Part shown: one piece after another, positions 1 through 7,400 of the stretch
Numbering within the stretch: the first letter of the stretch is position 1
Layout: each line of letters starts with the position of its first letter
Notes under the pieces: model-generated
The model's input: the letters and a program-made list of their open reading frames with translations, nothing else
Databases searched by the model: none
Told to the model about the DNA's origin: nothing
Position numbers and translations under genes: made by a program
Source of the DNA: Flavobacteriales bacterium
Lineage (GTDB): Bacteria; Bacteroidota; Bacteroidia; Flavobacteriales_D; Parvicellaceae
Assembly: GCA_020635565.1 (NCBI GenBank)
Contig: JACJZN010000009.1
Span: 248,001 to 312,000, forward strand
Direction of reading: 5' to 3'
Length of the DNA stretch: 64,000 nucleotides

Positions 1-256
1 CCAATGCTCCGGTCAAGATCTCATCACACACTTTGGAGATCATATCTCTCTTTTCGGAAGCCAAAACTCCTAGATCACAGTTGGCATGAGCCGCAGCTTT
101 TTTCAAATAGGCAAATGCATGAACGATCTCTACCGGCATAGAAGCGGATGGACCAATCTTAAAGTTGTTTCTTGAACGTTCGGTTTGTGCACCCCAATAC
201 TTGTCTGCAGGCACTTTTACTTCACCAATCGTGTCTTTTTCTATTCTAAATTCCAT
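1..256 (-). CDS. fumC: Class II fumarate hydratase, N-terminal part (cut by window start)
   Basis: Reading the minus strand from the ATG at 256 gives about 85 residues beginning MEFRIEKDTIGEVKVPADKY, then WGAQTERSRNNFKIG, the standard N-terminus of class II fumarase, which interconverts fumarate and malate in the cytosolic TCA cycle. The WGAQTxRS stretch is strongly conserved in the fumarase/aspartase superfamily. The catalytic SS loop and signature lie beyond the window, so aspartase cannot be strictly excluded, although the early EKDTIGEVKVP segment favours fumarase. A TAnnTTTG-type promoter lies about 38 bases upstream of the start, so the gene is probably transcribed on its own. Confidence 0.93.
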   Translation of the reverse strand, partial: MEFRIEKDTIGEVKVPADKYWGAQTERSRNNFKIGPSASMPVEIVHAFAYLKKAAAHANCDLGVLASEKRDMISKVCDEILTGAL

Positions 257-293
257 TTGTATTAAAATTTATTTTTACCTTCGTTTTCGAACT

Positions 294-301
294 CAAAGTT
301 A
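294..301 (-). promoter_or_regulatory. Bacteroidota -7 element (TAACTTTG) for fumC
   Basis: The minus strand reads TAACTTTG, an exact match to TAnnTTTG, ending 38 bases before the fumC ATG. That gives a leader of roughly 30 nucleotides. The element abuts the start of the divergent 51-codon gene at 308. Confidence 0.55.
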
Positions 302-307
302 GAAGTT

Positions 308-463
308 ATGTTTTTAGGATTTGTATTATTTTTCTGTTTTTTCTTCATGGCATTCTGGATCCTTGTTTTTGTGATGGGATTCGTTGGTTTATGGGCTACT
401 TGGGGTGGAATTGAGATGGCAAAAGCTAAATTTGCGAAGAAAGGATTTGACGAACAGGTATAG
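308..463 (+). CDS. 51-residue membrane peptide, unknown function
   Basis: An ATG at 308 opens a 51-codon frame ending TAG at 461-463. The product begins MFLGFVLFFCFFFMAFWILV and continues hydrophobic to about residue 36, long enough for one or two membrane passes, then ends in a basic and amphipathic tail (KAKFAKKGFDEQV). It sits alone between fumC (divergent) and a hairpin terminator, the layout of a short monocistron. A weak -7-like TACCTTCG is at 276-283. I do not recognise the family; a chance frame is possible, but the membrane-then-charged-tail composition and the terminator right after the stop argue for a real gene. Confidence 0.6.
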   Translation: MFLGFVLFFCFFFMAFWILVFVMGFVGLWATWGGIEMAKAKFAKKGFDEQV

Positions 464-485
464 TTCTGAAAGACTAGATATTTAA

Positions 486-518
486 GTCCAGGCCTCCGTA
501 GGAGTGTCTGGATTTTTT
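486..518 (+). terminator. Intrinsic terminator after the 51-residue peptide gene
   Basis: An imperfect hairpin (TCCAGGCCTCC pairing with GGAGTGTCTGGA across a short loop) is followed by six T residues. It begins about 23 bases after the peptide stop codon and just before the tRNA gene. Confidence 0.65.
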
Positions 519-523
519 ATTTC

Positions 524-597
524 GGGGAATTAGCTCAGTTGGCTAGAGCGCTACACTGGCAGTGTAGAGGTCAGCGGTTCGAATCCGCTATTCTCCA
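524..597 (+). tRNA. tRNA-Ala (anticodon GGC)
   Basis: A 74-nt cloverleaf: acceptor GGGGAAT pairs with ATTCTCC, D stem GCTC/GAGC, anticodon stem CTACA/TGTAG with loop CTGGCAG (anticodon GGC at 558-560, reading GCC codons), and a T arm containing GGTTCGAATCC. The acceptor stem carries the G3-U70 wobble, the classical identity element for alanyl-tRNA synthetase, which confirms the Ala assignment. The discriminator is A597 and the 3' CCA is not encoded (ACA follows), so it must be added after transcription. Confidence 0.95.
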
Positions 598-610
598 CAA
601 AAGAATTCAA

Positions 611-638
611 AGCTCAACACGATGTGTTGGGCTTTTTT
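611..638 (+). terminator. Intrinsic terminator after tRNA-Ala
   Basis: AGCTCAACAC pairs with GTGTTGGGCT around a 3-base GAT loop (10-bp stem with one G-U), followed by a run of T. It lies 13 bases after the tRNA end. Confidence 0.85.
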
Positions 639-648
639 GTTGATAGGT

Positions 649-2139
649 TCAATTGAATATTGGAGCGATCTTCCTTCCTCCCCATTCTACTACGGTAAAA
701 CCTTTTCGTACTTTATAGAGTTCAGAAAGGTTTTGCTTTTGAATCTTTATTTCATTCTCTAATGGTTGGAATATCATCATCACCCGAATCATCGTTTCTG
801 GTTGAGGGGTGATATTTAAAGCAGCGATGTCAGTGTAAGCATCACTTGCAAAATGGATGAGGTTATATGTATTATTCTCCAAATACGGCATCCAGAAAAT
901 GATGAATTCATTTGTTTCACGAGCATTCAATCCCATCTTCGGAAGTTCTTCTTCCAAGAAATTGATCGTCTCACTTCCTTTCAATACTGTCCCATTTGGA
1001 ATGGTTAAAAGTGAGGTTTCTTTTCCTTCCCAGTATAAAGCGTAGAATTCTTTGCCGTTTTCATCGATCAGCGTTCCATCTGGAGATGCAGTTACTTTCC
1101 AGCCATGTTCATACTTCGGATAAGTGTGCGTTAAATGTCCCTCGAAGTTCAGATTTACTAATATCTTGGTTTCCTTTTCAGGGTATAAATAAATGATTGG
1201 TTTAGCTACACCATCCATCATGGATTCATCCATTTTGTAGATCTCTTCAATAAAAACACCATTTTCAAATGTTTCATGTAGTTCAAGGTCTCCCCACCAA
1301 TTGAAGATCTTGATATCTCCATGCAAAAAGCCATCCTTAAAATTAAGTTCAAATTGTTGAATGTCATAATCAGTAGGATGATCAAAGCCCTTTAATGTGC
1401 CTGTAAAAGCTTCTCCATTAATTATGAAGGTATTATTAAAGGATTCTTTCTCGATGATCTCATTCATCCACGTGTAACCATTATCTTGATGAGAAGGCAT
1501 TATCTCAATTAAGCCACCTTCTCGGCTTCCATTTTTGAGATCATTGATGATCAAACTTGAAGTACTTTGATCAAAAGTCCAATCAGCTGAATAAGGCTCC
1601 TTTCCTGAATAAAGCCATTTACCTTTATTAAATACTCTTTCAACGATGACAGAGCCATCAGTGTCATAAAGTGTACAGTTTCCATCTGCCAATCCGTCAA
1701 TTACATTGAAACTGGATGCAAGTTTTGTTTTATAGGCATCATAATAAAGATTGATGGTGCCTGTATATTCGCCAAGCTCACCATATCTCACTGAAAAATT
1801 ATCACGCGCAATGACTTTCATTGAAGTGTAGAGATTGGAAGAGTCATCATACTGAAAAACATAGGGTACCAGATCAATAGCGTTAAAGTTCTTTATGGAT
1901 TCTTTGTCAAGTCCACCTAAATCCTCAATCCAAAGATCTTGATCCGGTCCTTCTACTACTCCTGATATGGTAGGATTTTCACTGTAATCAGTGGTGATAA
2001 CATCAGTTGTATCTACAACCATATCCATGTCGGATTTGTTATTTTGGGATATGTTTGTATCTGTTTCCTCGCTGTTACATCTGATGGATAGAAGTGAAAT
2101 GAGAATAATGATACTAGTAAAATAGAGGACGTTTTTCAT
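649..2139 (-). CDS. Secreted protein with YwqK/MORN-like region and conserved C-terminal domain, function unknown
   Basis: About 496 residues from the ATG at 2139 (MKNVLYFTSIII), chosen because it starts a clean signal sequence; an in-frame ATG at 2151 adds four residues. The hydrophobic stretch ends in a Cys (SIRC), which might be lipidated although the -1 Arg is atypical for a lipobox. Residues about 120-300 resemble MORN/YwqK repeats (GTINLYYDAYKTKLASSF, GDIKIFNWWGDLELHETF). The last 190 residues form a separate domain opening with KPIIYLYPEKETK, followed by aromatic-rich strands (YPKYEHGW, YALYWEG, FIIFWMPYLE). I recognise that domain only as a recurring unknown. The gene is monocistronic and its 3' end runs almost into the tRNA terminator. 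Confidence 0.8.
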   Translation of the reverse strand: MKNVLYFTSIIILISLLSIRCNSEETDTNISQNNKSDMDMVVDTTDVITTDYSENPTISGVVEGPDQDLWIEDLGGLDKESIKNFNAIDLVPYVFQYDDSSNLYTSMKVIARDNFSVRYGELGEYTGTINLYYDAYKTKLASSFNVIDGLADGNCTLYDTDGSVIVERVFNKGKWLYSGKEPYSADWTFDQSTSSLIINDLKNGSREGGLIEIMPSHQDNGYTWMNEIIEKESFNNTFIINGEAFTGTLKGFDHPTDYDIQQFELNFKDGFLHGDIKIFNWWGDLELHETFENGVFIEEIYKMDESMMDGVAKPIIYLYPEKETKILVNLNFEGHLTHTYPKYEHGWKVTASPDGTLIDENGKEFYALYWEGKETSLLTIPNGTVLKGSETINFLEEELPKMGLNARETNEFIIFWMPYLENNTYNLIHFASDAYTDIAALNITPQPETMIRVMMIFQPLENEIKIQKQNLSELYKVRKGFTVVEWGGRKIAPIFN

Positions 2140-2181
2140 AATATGTAACAATGGTTGTGAGCGTTAAAGATAAGTTATTTA

Positions 2182-2189
2182 TAACTTTG
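2182..2189 (+). promoter_or_regulatory. -7 element (TAACTTTG) for the cysteine-dioxygenase-like gene
   Basis: Exact TAnnTTTG ending 13 bases before the ATG at 2202. A TTG at 2155-2157 is a possible -33 element with a 24-base spacer, slightly long. The leader would be about 8 nucleotides. Confidence 0.65.
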
Positions 2190-2201
2190 GGCATCTAGCT
2201 C

Positions 2202-2849
2202 ATGGTAGGACATTCAAAAATAGAAACGTTATTGGATTGGTTGCGAAATAACGCCAAAATGGATCCCTCTGATGCAAGAAGATTTCTCGAAGATCTGAAA
2301 ATTGGAATAGAAGATCTTGCACCATGGAAGTTAGAGGGACATCCACACGAGTATAGTTATGGACGAACGGTTATTGAGGAAGGGAAGAAATACGAATTGA
2401 TGGTGGTAACCTGGCTACCGGATGATTTTTCAATGATCCATAATCATGGAGATGCTTCGTGGGGAGTTGTGCAAATTTTTGGAGGATTGGAGCATAATAG
2501 TTATTCCTGTAAAAATAGACATTTGACTTTGTTGGGGAATTCGAAAGTTCAGGAGGGTCAGATACTTGGCATATCTCCGCAGTTGATCCATCAAATGGGT
2601 AATACAACAGATCAAGTAATCGTTAGTCTACATTTGTATTGGAATAATGATCCTCAGGGTGCTATTACAGCTAATACTTTTCTTTATGATGTGGTGAACG
2701 AACAAATTCTAACAGTGGATGGTGGAGCTTTCTATGCCCTGAAAGAAGAGTGGGTTTTAAAAGCGGATCCTATCTTGACTTCGTCACCTGAGATTCTTGA
2801 ACAAGAAAAAAGTCGTCTGGCACATCGACAAAGGTTGATTACTTCTTGA
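2202..2849 (+). CDS. Cysteine dioxygenase-like cupin protein
   Basis: 215 residues, the usual size for bacterial cysteine dioxygenase-type thiol dioxygenases, non-haem Fe(II) enzymes that oxidise a thiol to its sulfinate with O2. Cupin motif 1 is visible as FSMIHNHGDASWGVVQIFGG, supplying H80 and H82, and the third iron ligand is H130 (SPQLIHQMGN); the spacing matches the 3-His site of the family. No Cys follows H82 at the position used for the Cys-Tyr cross-link in the mammalian enzyme, as is common in bacterial forms. The substrate (cysteine, 3-mercaptopropionate or another thiol) cannot be told. The gene converges on the histidine kinase gene and overlaps it by 11 bases. Confidence 0.85.
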   Translation: MVGHSKIETLLDWLRNNAKMDPSDARRFLEDLKIGIEDLAPWKLEGHPHEYSYGRTVIEEGKKYELMVVTWLPDDFSMIHNHGDASWGVVQIFGGLEHNSYSCKNRHLTLLGNSKVQEGQILGISPQLIHQMGNTTDQVIVSLHLYWNNDPQGAITANTFLYDVVNEQILTVDGGAFYALKEEWVLKADPILTSSPEILEQEKSRLAHRQRLITS

Positions 2850-4830
2850 TAGGAATTTCCAAAACAACTTTCGTACCTCCTTCTTGAAGATCTTCAATCG
2901 TGGTTTTCATTTGAGTGGCATGCATTTTATTAAGAATGTCAAGTCTTTGTTCAATGTTCTTCATTCCGGTTGATTGTCCAAGTTTTTGATTTTTGGTTTT
3001 CATTTCAGCACTGGCCTTTCTTCCAATCCCATTGTCTTTAATTGTCCAGGTAAGAATATCTTCATTTTGTTTGACATTAACTGTTAATTTCCCTTTTTCT
3101 TCAAGATATCTTAATCCATGCCATACTGCATTTTCAATGTAAGGTTGGACCAACATAGGAGGGATCTCCAAGCTTTCCACATTAATCGAAGATTCGATAT
3201 TTAATTCATAATCAAACTTGTCTTGAAAGCGAAGATGCTCGAGTTCCATGTAGAGTTCAATTATCTTCAGTTCGCTCTCCAAGGGTACAAAATCATATTT
3301 TGAATTTTCAAGAACTAAACGCATCAACTGGCTAAACCTGGACAGGTATTTATTAGCACTTCGGTCATCGTTTTTTGAGATAAAACTATTTACAGAATTC
3401 AAACTGTTGAATATAAAGTGTGGATTCATTTGAGTTCTGAGTGATTTTAGCTCAAGAAGCATATTTGTTTTGGCTCTTTCTTTATTACTTCTTATTACGA
3501 GAATAGCGGCAATTGTCATGATCAATAAAATCCCGATCAAAGCGTAGATAATATACAATTTGTTCTCGTTTTCAGCTTCTCTGATTTCTAAATCACGGGA
3601 GTATGCTTCTTCCTTTAAGATATCATTTTCAAGCATTAGTTCGATCTGTTCCTCTTTTTGTTCGAGTTCGAGGGATAGATTGTTTGCCAGCAATGCTTGC
3701 TTGTTTTTTTCTTTCTGAATAGAATCCTGAAGTTGAACTAATTCCTGATAGGCGATAAGTGCCTGTTCATAATTTCCCTCTTCCTTATATGCTTCTGTAA
3801 TGGCTTCCAAGGCTTCTTCTTTAGCTTCTAATTCTCCAAGTTCTTCAGATAGATTAATTGAATTTCTGAGGTATTCTATGGCTTGTTTGTTATTCTTTTT
3901 CTGAAGATTCAGTTTTCCAAGTTTTAGATTTGCTTTGTTCACCTCAGATGGATTTCCATTGGCCTCATTATAAACAACCGCTTCCTGATTGATCTGAATC
4001 TGCTGCTCGATCATTCCTCTGTTACTGAAATAATTATCCGTATTAAGGAAGTAGCTGTTGGTAGCCTGCATGGTCAGGTCAGATGTTGTTCCATTTGTTG
4101 TAACCGGAACCATGGTAGTTGTAAAGGTTGCATTCTGAGCAACAACTAAAGATGTGTCAAAATAATTGAACGCACTAATAGAGTCATTCACGGACTCATA
4201 GAAGTTTCCAAGGTTATTTGAGGCATTCACTATACCTAATGGATTATTCCTTTTCTGCTCGATCGTATATGCTTGTTGATAATAGACCTCTGTGTCGTTA
4301 TAGTTTTCAAGAGCCTGATTACATCTTGCTAAGCCGTTATTAGCAAAAACGATATCATCTTCGTTGTTTTTTTTCGTGGCAACCTTTAGAAATTGATTGT
4401 AGTATTTAATTGCATTTTCATATTCCTCGAGCTTTTCATAGGTTGCTCCAATATTCTTTAAAGATGAATAATAACCAATCTCCGTGTTTTCGAATCCATC
4501 AAATAGAGTTAATGCATTGTTATAGTATTTTACGGATTTCTTATAATTACCTAATGTAAACTGGAGTCCGCCTAGGGAGTTGTAACAATAAGCTTCTCCG
4601 CGAATATTATCTAACTTGAGCGCTAGTTTCAACGCTTCTTCAATATAATCCACTGCTGCGCTTGGATTAGTTTCAGAAATTTTATTTGCTGCGTTGATCC
4701 ATTTGAAAATCTTTTGATCAGTATCAGGCAATTTCGCTATGGATTTGTAAACACTGTCCTTTTGCGTTTGTGCCGAACTGTTTGACCAGGTTAATAGTCC
4801 AAGAATCAATATGAATAAAATTCTGTTCAT
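2839..4830 (-). CDS. TPR-containing sensor histidine kinase, LytS/YehU (His_kinase) type
   Basis: 663 residues: signal peptide (1 to about 20, ending SSAQ), TPR repeats from about 45 to 370, a coiled coil of about 50 residues, one membrane helix at about 425-446, then a cytoplasmic kinase. The phosphoacceptor is H471 in LRTQMNPHFIFNSLNS; the ATPase part has the N-box (IENAVWHGL, N567) and G-box DNGIG (599-603). This is the non-classical LytS/YehU class that normally pairs with a LytTR response regulator, but no regulator gene adjoins it. The periplasmic TPR is interrupted by a Thr/Asn-rich segment at about 236-262. Its ligand is unknown. Its own promoter lies 16 bases upstream of the start. 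Confidence 0.9.
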   Translation of the reverse strand: MNRILFILILGLLTWSNSSAQTQKDSVYKSIAKLPDTDQKIFKWINAANKISETNPSAAVDYIEEALKLALKLDNIRGEAYCYNSLGGLQFTLGNYKKSVKYYNNALTLFDGFENTEIGYYSSLKNIGATYEKLEEYENAIKYYNQFLKVATKKNNEDDIVFANNGLARCNQALENYNDTEVYYQQAYTIEQKRNNPLGIVNASNNLGNFYESVNDSISAFNYFDTSLVVAQNATFTTTMVPVTTNGTTSDLTMQATNSYFLNTDNYFSNRGMIEQQIQINQEAVVYNEANGNPSEVNKANLKLGKLNLQKKNNKQAIEYLRNSINLSEELGELEAKEEALEAITEAYKEEGNYEQALIAYQELVQLQDSIQKEKNKQALLANNLSLELEQKEEQIELMLENDILKEEAYSRDLEIREAENENKLYIIYALIGILLIMTIAAILVIRSNKERAKTNMLLELKSLRTQMNPHFIFNSLNSVNSFISKNDDRSANKYLSRFSQLMRLVLENSKYDFVPLESELKIIELYMELEHLRFQDKFDYELNIESSINVESLEIPPMLVQPYIENAVWHGLRYLEEKGKLTVNVKQNEDILTWTIKDNGIGRKASAEMKTKNQKLGQSTGMKNIEQRLDILNKMHATQMKTTIEDLQEGGTKVVLEIPIKK

Positions 4831-4845
4831 CTTTCAAGTGTAATA

Positions 4846-4875
4846 CAAAGCTAATTCCAAAATTTGGTTTGTCAA
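4846..4875 (-). promoter_or_regulatory. Promoter of the TPR histidine kinase (-7 and -33 elements)
   Basis: On the minus strand TAGCTTTG (4846-4853) matches TAnnTTTG, and a TTG (4873-4875) lies 19 bases upstream, the spacing expected for the Bacteroidota housekeeping sigma factor. The predicted leader is about 11 nucleotides. Confidence 0.7.
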
Positions 4876-5033
4876 AATCGCTAACTCCCAATTAACAAGG
4901 GTTTTAAAGGTGTTTTGGAGGGTTCGCGATATTCACAGGTACATTTACTTATTCAAACGGTTCATTCACCAAGTCTGTATTTTTTTTGCTTTTTTTTCAT
5001 CGGATGTTTGTCCTGAATATCAAAACAAACATT

Positions 5034-5888
5034 ATGAAAAAGTCAACTTGTTTAATAGCCATGATGATCTTGTCAGGGTCTTTTGTCGCTCAAAGTCGTG
5101 GTGGAAGAGGTGGTAATCAGTCTCAGGTATATGTACAATCCAATAATGTATATAATGCATCTCTTTCTAACCTTAGTTTTAACAACGATAATTTATATAA
5201 CAATATTAATGTTCCTAGTGTCCAGCAAAACGTGATAATATCTAATAACAGAAACGTAAACCCAGTGCGGAACATCCAAGATAATGTGTCCAACTATGAA
5301 TTGTCTAATATTTCTTCGAATAGAGGAGGTACTGATGTTGAGCAACGACCTTATGAAGCTTCCTCACGTGACAATGTCAACATTACAAATATTAGAAATG
5401 TCACACCTGTGGTAGAGCAACAGATCAACCAAGAACCGATTCAAGCACAAGTGCAAAATGACAATGTTGATAATGGTTTTGCGCTTAATTTTTCTCCTAC
5501 CATCAATGTTCCGCAAATTAACGTACCAGAGATCAATGTTCCTACTATTGATAGGAATGTTGACTTGTCTCTTAATTTGAACAAGGATGTAAAAGTTGAT
5601 AATGCACCAAAAGAGATTCAAGTAAAGATTAAAGAAGAGAAGATCAAGGAGGAAAAAGTAGAAACAGAGTCCATTCAGGTATTAATGCCGGAAATAAGTT
5701 TTGGAGCTTCCAAAACCAAGACGAACATTGCGAAGAAGAAGCATGTCAAAATTCCTAGAGGATTTGGATATAAGCAACACGTCTCAATTTCTCAAAAGAT
5801 AGCATTAAAAACTTCAAAGATTAAAAACCTCTTTGTCAAGAAGAAGAAAAAGAAAATTACTTGTTCGGTAGTTTGTTTTAAATTCTGA
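5034..5888 (+). CDS. Secreted Asn-rich protein with basic C-terminus, function unknown
   Basis: 284 residues from ATG 5034 (MKKSTCLIAMMILSGSFVAQS), selected because it begins a clear signal peptide; upstream in-frame ATGs would bury it. The mature protein starts with an RGGRGG patch, then a low-complexity region rich in Asn, Val and Ile (about 30-190) that includes three tandem INVP units, then KIKEEKIKEEKVE, and finally a very basic tail with six consecutive lysines ending CSVVCFKF. Strong basic and Asn-rich composition suggests an adhesive or polyanion-binding surface or periplasmic protein, but this is inference. No catalytic motif is visible. Its TGA abuts the stop of the convergent barrel gene. 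Confidence 0.75.
   Translation: MKKSTCLIAMMILSGSFVAQSRGGRGGNQSQVYVQSNNVYNASLSNLSFNNDNLYNNINVPSVQQNVIISNNRNVNPVRNIQDNVSNYELSNISSNRGGTDVEQRPYEASSRDNVNITNIRNVTPVVEQQINQEPIQAQVQNDNVDNGFALNFSPTINVPQINVPEINVPTIDRNVDLSLNLNKDVKVDNAPKEIQVKIKEEKIKEEKVETESIQVLMPEISFGASKTKTNIAKKKHVKIPRGFGYKQHVSISQKIALKTSKIKNLFVKKKKKKITCSVVCFKF
5502..5549 (+). repeat. Three tandem 15-bp units coding INVP repeats
   Basis: Within the Asn-rich protein the codons for INVP recur three times, separated by one residue each (Gln, Glu, Thr). The DNA copies have diverged at synonymous positions, so the repeat is kept at protein level rather than being a fresh duplication. Confidence 0.7.
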
Positions 5889-7400
5889 TCAATAACGCTG
5901 ATTCTTTATCTTCTTCTTACGATAATAACCAACCCGCGCATAATACTGCATATAATTGACATGAGGGTTAATATTGTAGTCAGCACCTAAACCTACCACA
6001 AAAAACTTCGAACTTTTTATTCTGAGGCGAATATCGAAACCTGCGCCAATTTGATAAATTGGAAAAAATGCAGTGGTGCGCCATTCGGGTTCATCTTTGA
6101 GGAATTCGGGGACATCATAATCCATGACCATGTTGGCAGTTGCTTTAACATATGGATCTACCGGAAGAGTTCTGTTAAATACATATACTGCAGTATTAAG
6201 AGCCACAGCAGCTTTATTCTTGTTCCAATAGGTTTGGTAAGAGTTATCTGGAACTGCTTGTGGCATTTCTTCTCCGAAATTTTCAGCAGAACCTTGTTGA
6301 TCCAAAGTTCCATAGGAAGCATAGGTCTCTCCATATAAGCTGAGTCCAAGACCCATCATCCATCTATGTGTAAAGAATGTATTGAGCATTAACCCAATAC
6401 CCATATTCGGTTGAACCATGTGTCCTTTCGTGTTCACAAGAATGGAATCGTTATTTTCTATTACCCATGATGAAGTCATGTCGTCTTCATACTCTCCATA
6501 TTTCTTATGGGGAACATTGAATTGAATGTAAGAGAATTTATCTCCTCGTCTATATTCTGAGGCTCTTGTTTGAGCTAGGTGCTGGTATTCATCATAGATA
6601 ACCTGTTCTTTCCCAAGATGCGTTTCCTTAATTAATTTTGTATAGGTGATCTGAGCAAAGGATTCTTTCAAGACAAATGGAGATACTTTTCTGGTTACTG
6701 CACCAATGGATGTCCCTATTCGTATTCCGAATTGATGGGAGGTGTATTTGATTGAAAATCCTGCATAGATGCTTGGGATGAATTTTCGGTGAATCAATAG
6801 GGGACCTAGAAAAGCTGAAATCGTATCTGAAGTTTCATTGATCTGTCTGTTGAAATTTTGGAAGAATGAGAATTTTCTATCTACATAAAGTCCTGCATCT
6901 CCATTAATGGACAGATTTCTAAATAATAAGAGTTGTCTCTCATAGCCCACGTGAATTCTAATTGAAGGGTACAGCGCACTAACAGATGTGCTGGAAACCG
7001 AATTGGCGTAATTACTCCAACTAATACTATCGTTTATTCCAAATTCATTAATTGCTGTATCGAGCGGAAAACTATTAGCTTTCTTTGAAATGGATATGGC
7101 ATAATCGTATTTACTTAATCCCAATTGAAAATCCGCAATGAGGATATTCTTATTGAAAATAAATCTGTTATGCATTCCTAAGTGAGTATTCAGATTAGAA
7201 ATGGCTGTTACTCGGGATTCAAAAGTCTGATCATAGGTCAAGGAAGGAAAATCCAGAACTGTATTATAGGTTCTGGTAGAATCCCAAGTAGACCTGTTCA
7301 TTTGATAATCTGCAGAAATTCCGGTGATCCAAACTTGAGCAGACAACTGGGAACCTAGCATTAGCAAAAATGATATGACGATGTATCTTACTTTTTCCAT
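5889..7400 (-). CDS. Predicted outer-membrane beta-barrel protein of the VWA-caspase locus
   Basis: 503 residues with an N-terminal signal peptide (VISFLLMLGSQLSAQ). The rest alternates polar and hydrophobic residues and is rich in aromatic-flanked strands (SSKFFVVGLGADYNI, VNYMQYYARVGYYRKK), as expected of a transmembrane barrel; no known enzyme motif is seen. The first codons overlap the end of the WD40-caspase gene by 13 bases (ATG inside the upstream frame), so the two are almost certainly co-transcribed and translationally coupled. It may be the outer-membrane partner or exit pore for the two exported proteins encoded upstream. It could equally be a structural barrel with no link in function. 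Its TGA directly abuts the opposing stop at 5886-5888. Confidence 0.75.
   Translation of the reverse strand: MEKVRYIVISFLLMLGSQLSAQVWITGISADYQMNRSTWDSTRTYNTVLDFPSLTYDQTFESRVTAISNLNTHLGMHNRFIFNKNILIADFQLGLSKYDYAISISKKANSFPLDTAINEFGINDSISWSNYANSVSSTSVSALYPSIRIHVGYERQLLLFRNLSINGDAGLYVDRKFSFFQNFNRQINETSDTISAFLGPLLIHRKFIPSIYAGFSIKYTSHQFGIRIGTSIGAVTRKVSPFVLKESFAQITYTKLIKETHLGKEQVIYDEYQHLAQTRASEYRRGDKFSYIQFNVPHKKYGEYEDDMTSSWVIENNDSILVNTKGHMVQPNMGIGLMLNTFFTHRWMMGLGLSLYGETYASYGTLDQQGSAENFGEEMPQAVPDNSYQTYWNKNKAAVALNTAVYVFNRTLPVDPYVKATANMVMDYDVPEFLKDEPEWRTTAFFPIYQIGAGFDIRLRIKSSKFFVVGLGADYNINPHVNYMQYYARVGYYRKKKIKNQRY

Noticed and set aside
857..1196. Plus-strand frames within the MORN-like gene
   Set aside because: They are antisense shadows with no signal peptide, domain or promoter.
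2202..4830. Defence or toxin role for the cupin and histidine kinase pair
   Set aside because: They converge rather than forming an operon, and both have ordinary enzyme or sensor explanations.
4970..5000. Long T-runs upstream of the Asn-rich protein gene as a terminator
   Set aside because: No GC hairpin precedes the T-tracts, and the region more likely contains the promoter of that gene.
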